From: Prevotella sp. UBA7551
Lineage (GTDB): Bacteria > Bacteroidota > Bacteroidia > Bacteroidales > Bacteroidaceae
Assembly: GCA_002479145.1 (NCBI GenBank)
Contig: DLLX01000070.1
Span: 1 to 7,739, forward strand
Length of the DNA: 7,739 nucleotides
Direction of reading: 5' to 3'
Shown here: piece by piece, positions 6,081-7,739 of the stretch
How positions within the stretch are numbered: position 1 is the stretch's first letter
How the letters are laid out: each line of letters starts with the position of its first letter
Translations under genes and position numbers: made by a program
The notes under the pieces: model-generated
The model's input: the letters and a program-made list of their open reading frames with translations, nothing else
What the model was told of the DNA's origin: nothing
Databases searched by the model: none

Positions 6081-7511
6081 ATGAATATTAAGAAATATCT
6101 TTTAGCTGGCGTGCTGACACTCACTCTGTCAGCCCCCCTTTCCGCACAGGAAGTGAGTTATCAGACGGCGCTCAAGCCCATAGCTGAGGCGCTGAAGGCC
6201 GATCCCACCAACCCCAAGGCAGCCAAAGATTTGGTGAAGGAGTATCTGAAGACCTATAAGAAGGACGTAGATGCCATTGTCGGACTTGGCTCAACCTATC
6301 TTCAGGTACACAATTTTGAGAAGGCAGAGGAGATGGCCAACCTTGTCTTGACCAATAAAAAGATGAACCAGAGCAACGCTTATGTGCTTCTGGGCGACAT
6401 CGCTGCACTTCAAGACAGTGTCGGCAATGCCGGTGCTGCTGCCACTCAGTATCAGACGGCCATCAGCATCGATCCACAAAATGTCCTCGCCTACGAGCGT
6501 TTTGCCCGCGTTTACCGTCATGTCAGCCCCGAGACGGCAGTCAAGAAGTTGGAGGAACTGCGTCAAGTGAAGCCCGATTACCCCGTAGAGGTGAAGGCTG
6601 CTGAGATTTTGTTGTCCGACCAGAAGTATGCCGAGGCAGCCAAATGGTTTGCAAAGGCGCCCAAGACGCAGCTCGATGAGACCGCTTACTATCACTATAT
6701 CGTCGCTGAGTTCTACTCTGGCAATTCCAGCAAAGCCCTTGAAGTGTCACGAGAGGGACTTCAGAAATATCCCGGCAGCGAGTATTTGAGCCGCCTTGCT
6801 GTTATGGCTGCAGTAGATCAGGGTCAATTCCCCGAGGCTTTGACCTACAGCGAGAACGTGATGCGTGGCAAGGAAAAGAAGAATTACAACGATTACTTCT
6901 ACTATGGTCAGGCCTTAGCAGGCAACAAGAAGTATCAGGAAGCCATCAATGCCTACAATAAGTGTCTCGAACTGAAACCCGGAGAGACCACTCCGCTGAG
7001 CAAACTCTCTGCTGCTTATGCTGGTTTGGGCGATGGCGACAAGGCTTTGGACTATCAGCGCAAGTATTTGGAGACGGGCAGTAACGTCACCTCCACCGAC
7101 TGGGCCGACTTTGCCAACATCTATGTCAAGATGGGCGACAAGACTGACAGCCTTGACCATGCCAAAGCCGTAGGCTATTACACCCAGGCCATGGATGTGT
7201 ATGAGCGCATGACCGAGAAGTTCCCCACCTTGAAGGACTGGTGCTGGGTGGCCGAGGCTTCCGTAGCTCTTGGCAAATTGAAGGACTTGGACAAGGTGCG
7301 CGACCTCTATGCCAAGGTGGTTGAGTATGAAGAGGCCAAGGGTAATGTCTCCGATGCTGCCACCAAGAACTACCTGACGGCTGCCTATTACTTCCTCGGC
7401 TACTACTATGCCGGCAAGAAAGATGCCGCCACATCGAAGAGCTATTTTGAGAAACTGCTCAAAATAGACCCTGACAATGCCGAGGCCAAGAAGGCCCTTG
7501 GGGTAGAGTAA
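6081..7511 (+). CDS. Exported tetratricopeptide-repeat protein
   Basis: This 476-residue protein has a signal peptide (MNIKKYLLAGVLTLTLSAPLSA, probable cleavage after A22 before QEV) and no lipobox, so it should be periplasmic or loosely envelope-bound. Nearly all of the mature part is made of TPR-like helix pairs. Clearer units lie near 63-96, 99-132, 202-234, 270-303, 304-337 and 431-468, with hallmarks such as YGQALAGNKKYQEAINAYNKCLELKPG and the final YFEKLLKIDPDNAEAKKALG. I count about ten or eleven units, the middle ones divergent. TPR arrays bind protein partners; no catalytic domain is visible. It is the last gene, 95 nt after the PstS-like gene and 40 nt before a strong stem-loop. A scaffolding role for the TonB machinery or for the PstS-like protein is an inference from position only. 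Confidence 0.85.
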   Translation: MNIKKYLLAGVLTLTLSAPLSAQEVSYQTALKPIAEALKADPTNPKAAKDLVKEYLKTYKKDVDAIVGLGSTYLQVHNFEKAEEMANLVLTNKKMNQSNAYVLLGDIAALQDSVGNAGAAATQYQTAISIDPQNVLAYERFARVYRHVSPETAVKKLEELRQVKPDYPVEVKAAEILLSDQKYAEAAKWFAKAPKTQLDETAYYHYIVAEFYSGNSSKALEVSREGLQKYPGSEYLSRLAVMAAVDQGQFPEALTYSENVMRGKEKKNYNDYFYYGQALAGNKKYQEAINAYNKCLELKPGETTPLSKLSAAYAGLGDGDKALDYQRKYLETGSNVTSTDWADFANIYVKMGDKTDSLDHAKAVGYYTQAMDVYERMTEKFPTLKDWCWVAEASVALGKLKDLDKVRDLYAKVVEYEEAKGNVSDAATKNYLTAAYYFLGYYYAGKKDAATSKSYFEKLLKIDPDNAEAKKALGVE

Positions 7512-7550
7512 GCCAGATAACCCTCCGCATTTGTACGACATTGCATATTG

Positions 7551-7585
7551 AAGGTGCGTCTTCTCTGAAGTGGAAGACGCGCCTT
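7551..7585 (+). terminator. Stem-loop terminator ending the operon
   Basis: AAGGTGCGTCTTC (7551-7563) pairs without mismatch, apart from one G-T wobble, with GAAGACGCGCCTT (7573-7585), leaving a 9-nt loop. The following bases TATTCTATATTTC are T-rich but not a solid T-run. Position 40 nt after the TPR stop codon makes this the likely end of the operon transcript. Confidence 0.75.
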
Positions 7586-7661
7586 TATTCTATATTTCAA
7601 TTCACCGACCAACGCTGTTTGCGCATATCAGCCCCCAAACGCTTATTAGAACAAAATCTAC

Positions 7662-7684
7662 AAGATAGAAAAATGTTCTATCTT
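7662..7684. terminator. Perfect 9-bp stem-loop, possible terminator for an opposing gene
   Basis: AAGATAGAA (7662-7670) and TTCTATCTT (7676-7684) flank a 5-nt loop. Read on the minus strand it is followed by GTAGATTTTGTTC, and just before it (7689-7739, minus) is a 17-codon frame ending in TAG, open to the window edge. That would fit the 3' end of a convergent gene beyond the window. The fragment is too short to support a coding call, so the direction is uncertain. Confidence 0.4.
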
Positions 7685-7739
7685 TCAGCTACTTGTCACT
7701 ACCTATTTCGGCATATTGCTGCCGTAAGTGTTTCGCCAT

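Overview
The window looks like a chromosomal segment from a Bacteroidota bacterium, most likely Bacteroidales and Prevotella-like. The signs are: promoters of the Bacteroidota type (TTG, a 19-20 nt gap, then TAnnTTTG); A/T-rich, mostly Shine-Dalgarno-free start regions; a tonB-type cluster with two exbD genes; and a PstS-like lipoprotein and a TPR protein following tonB. The genus is inferred from style and gene order, because there is no marker gene here.

Layout. Positions 1-431 hold no convincing gene. They contain an imperfect stem-loop (178-207), a promoter (253-282) and a tandem 66-bp repeat pair (288-412) that forms the 5' leader of the first gene. Positions 432-1328 encode a lipoprotein with a glycine zipper and a C-terminal Ig-like region bearing an EF-hand-like loop. 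Positions 1329-1906 are a 578-bp gap with two short palindromes, a doubtful 61-codon reverse ORF, and the promoter (1754-1784) and leader of the main operon. Positions 1907-7511 are six same-strand genes: exbB, exbD, a second exbD, tonB, a PstS-like solute-binding lipoprotein and an exported TPR protein. Gaps are 3-36 nt up to the fifth gene and 95 nt before the sixth. A perfect 13-bp stem-loop (7551-7585) probably ends the operon. The remainder to 7739 is intergenic, with a second perfect stem-loop.

How the genes work together. ExbB and the two ExbD proteins form the proton-driven inner-membrane motor. TonB carries its energy across the periplasm to TonB-dependent (including SusCD-type) outer-membrane transporters. 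The PstS-like lipoprotein and the TPR protein share the apparent transcript but have no assigned role in the motor. No pst ABC permease or ATPase gene is visible, so the PstS-like protein is probably not serving an ordinary phosphate transporter encoded here.

No clearly new defence, mobile or RNA system was found. The points most worth following are the repurposed-looking PstS homologue, the paired long ExbDs, the repeat-bearing leader of the glycine-zipper lipoprotein, and the possible micro-ORFs in the operon leader and in the last intergenic gap.
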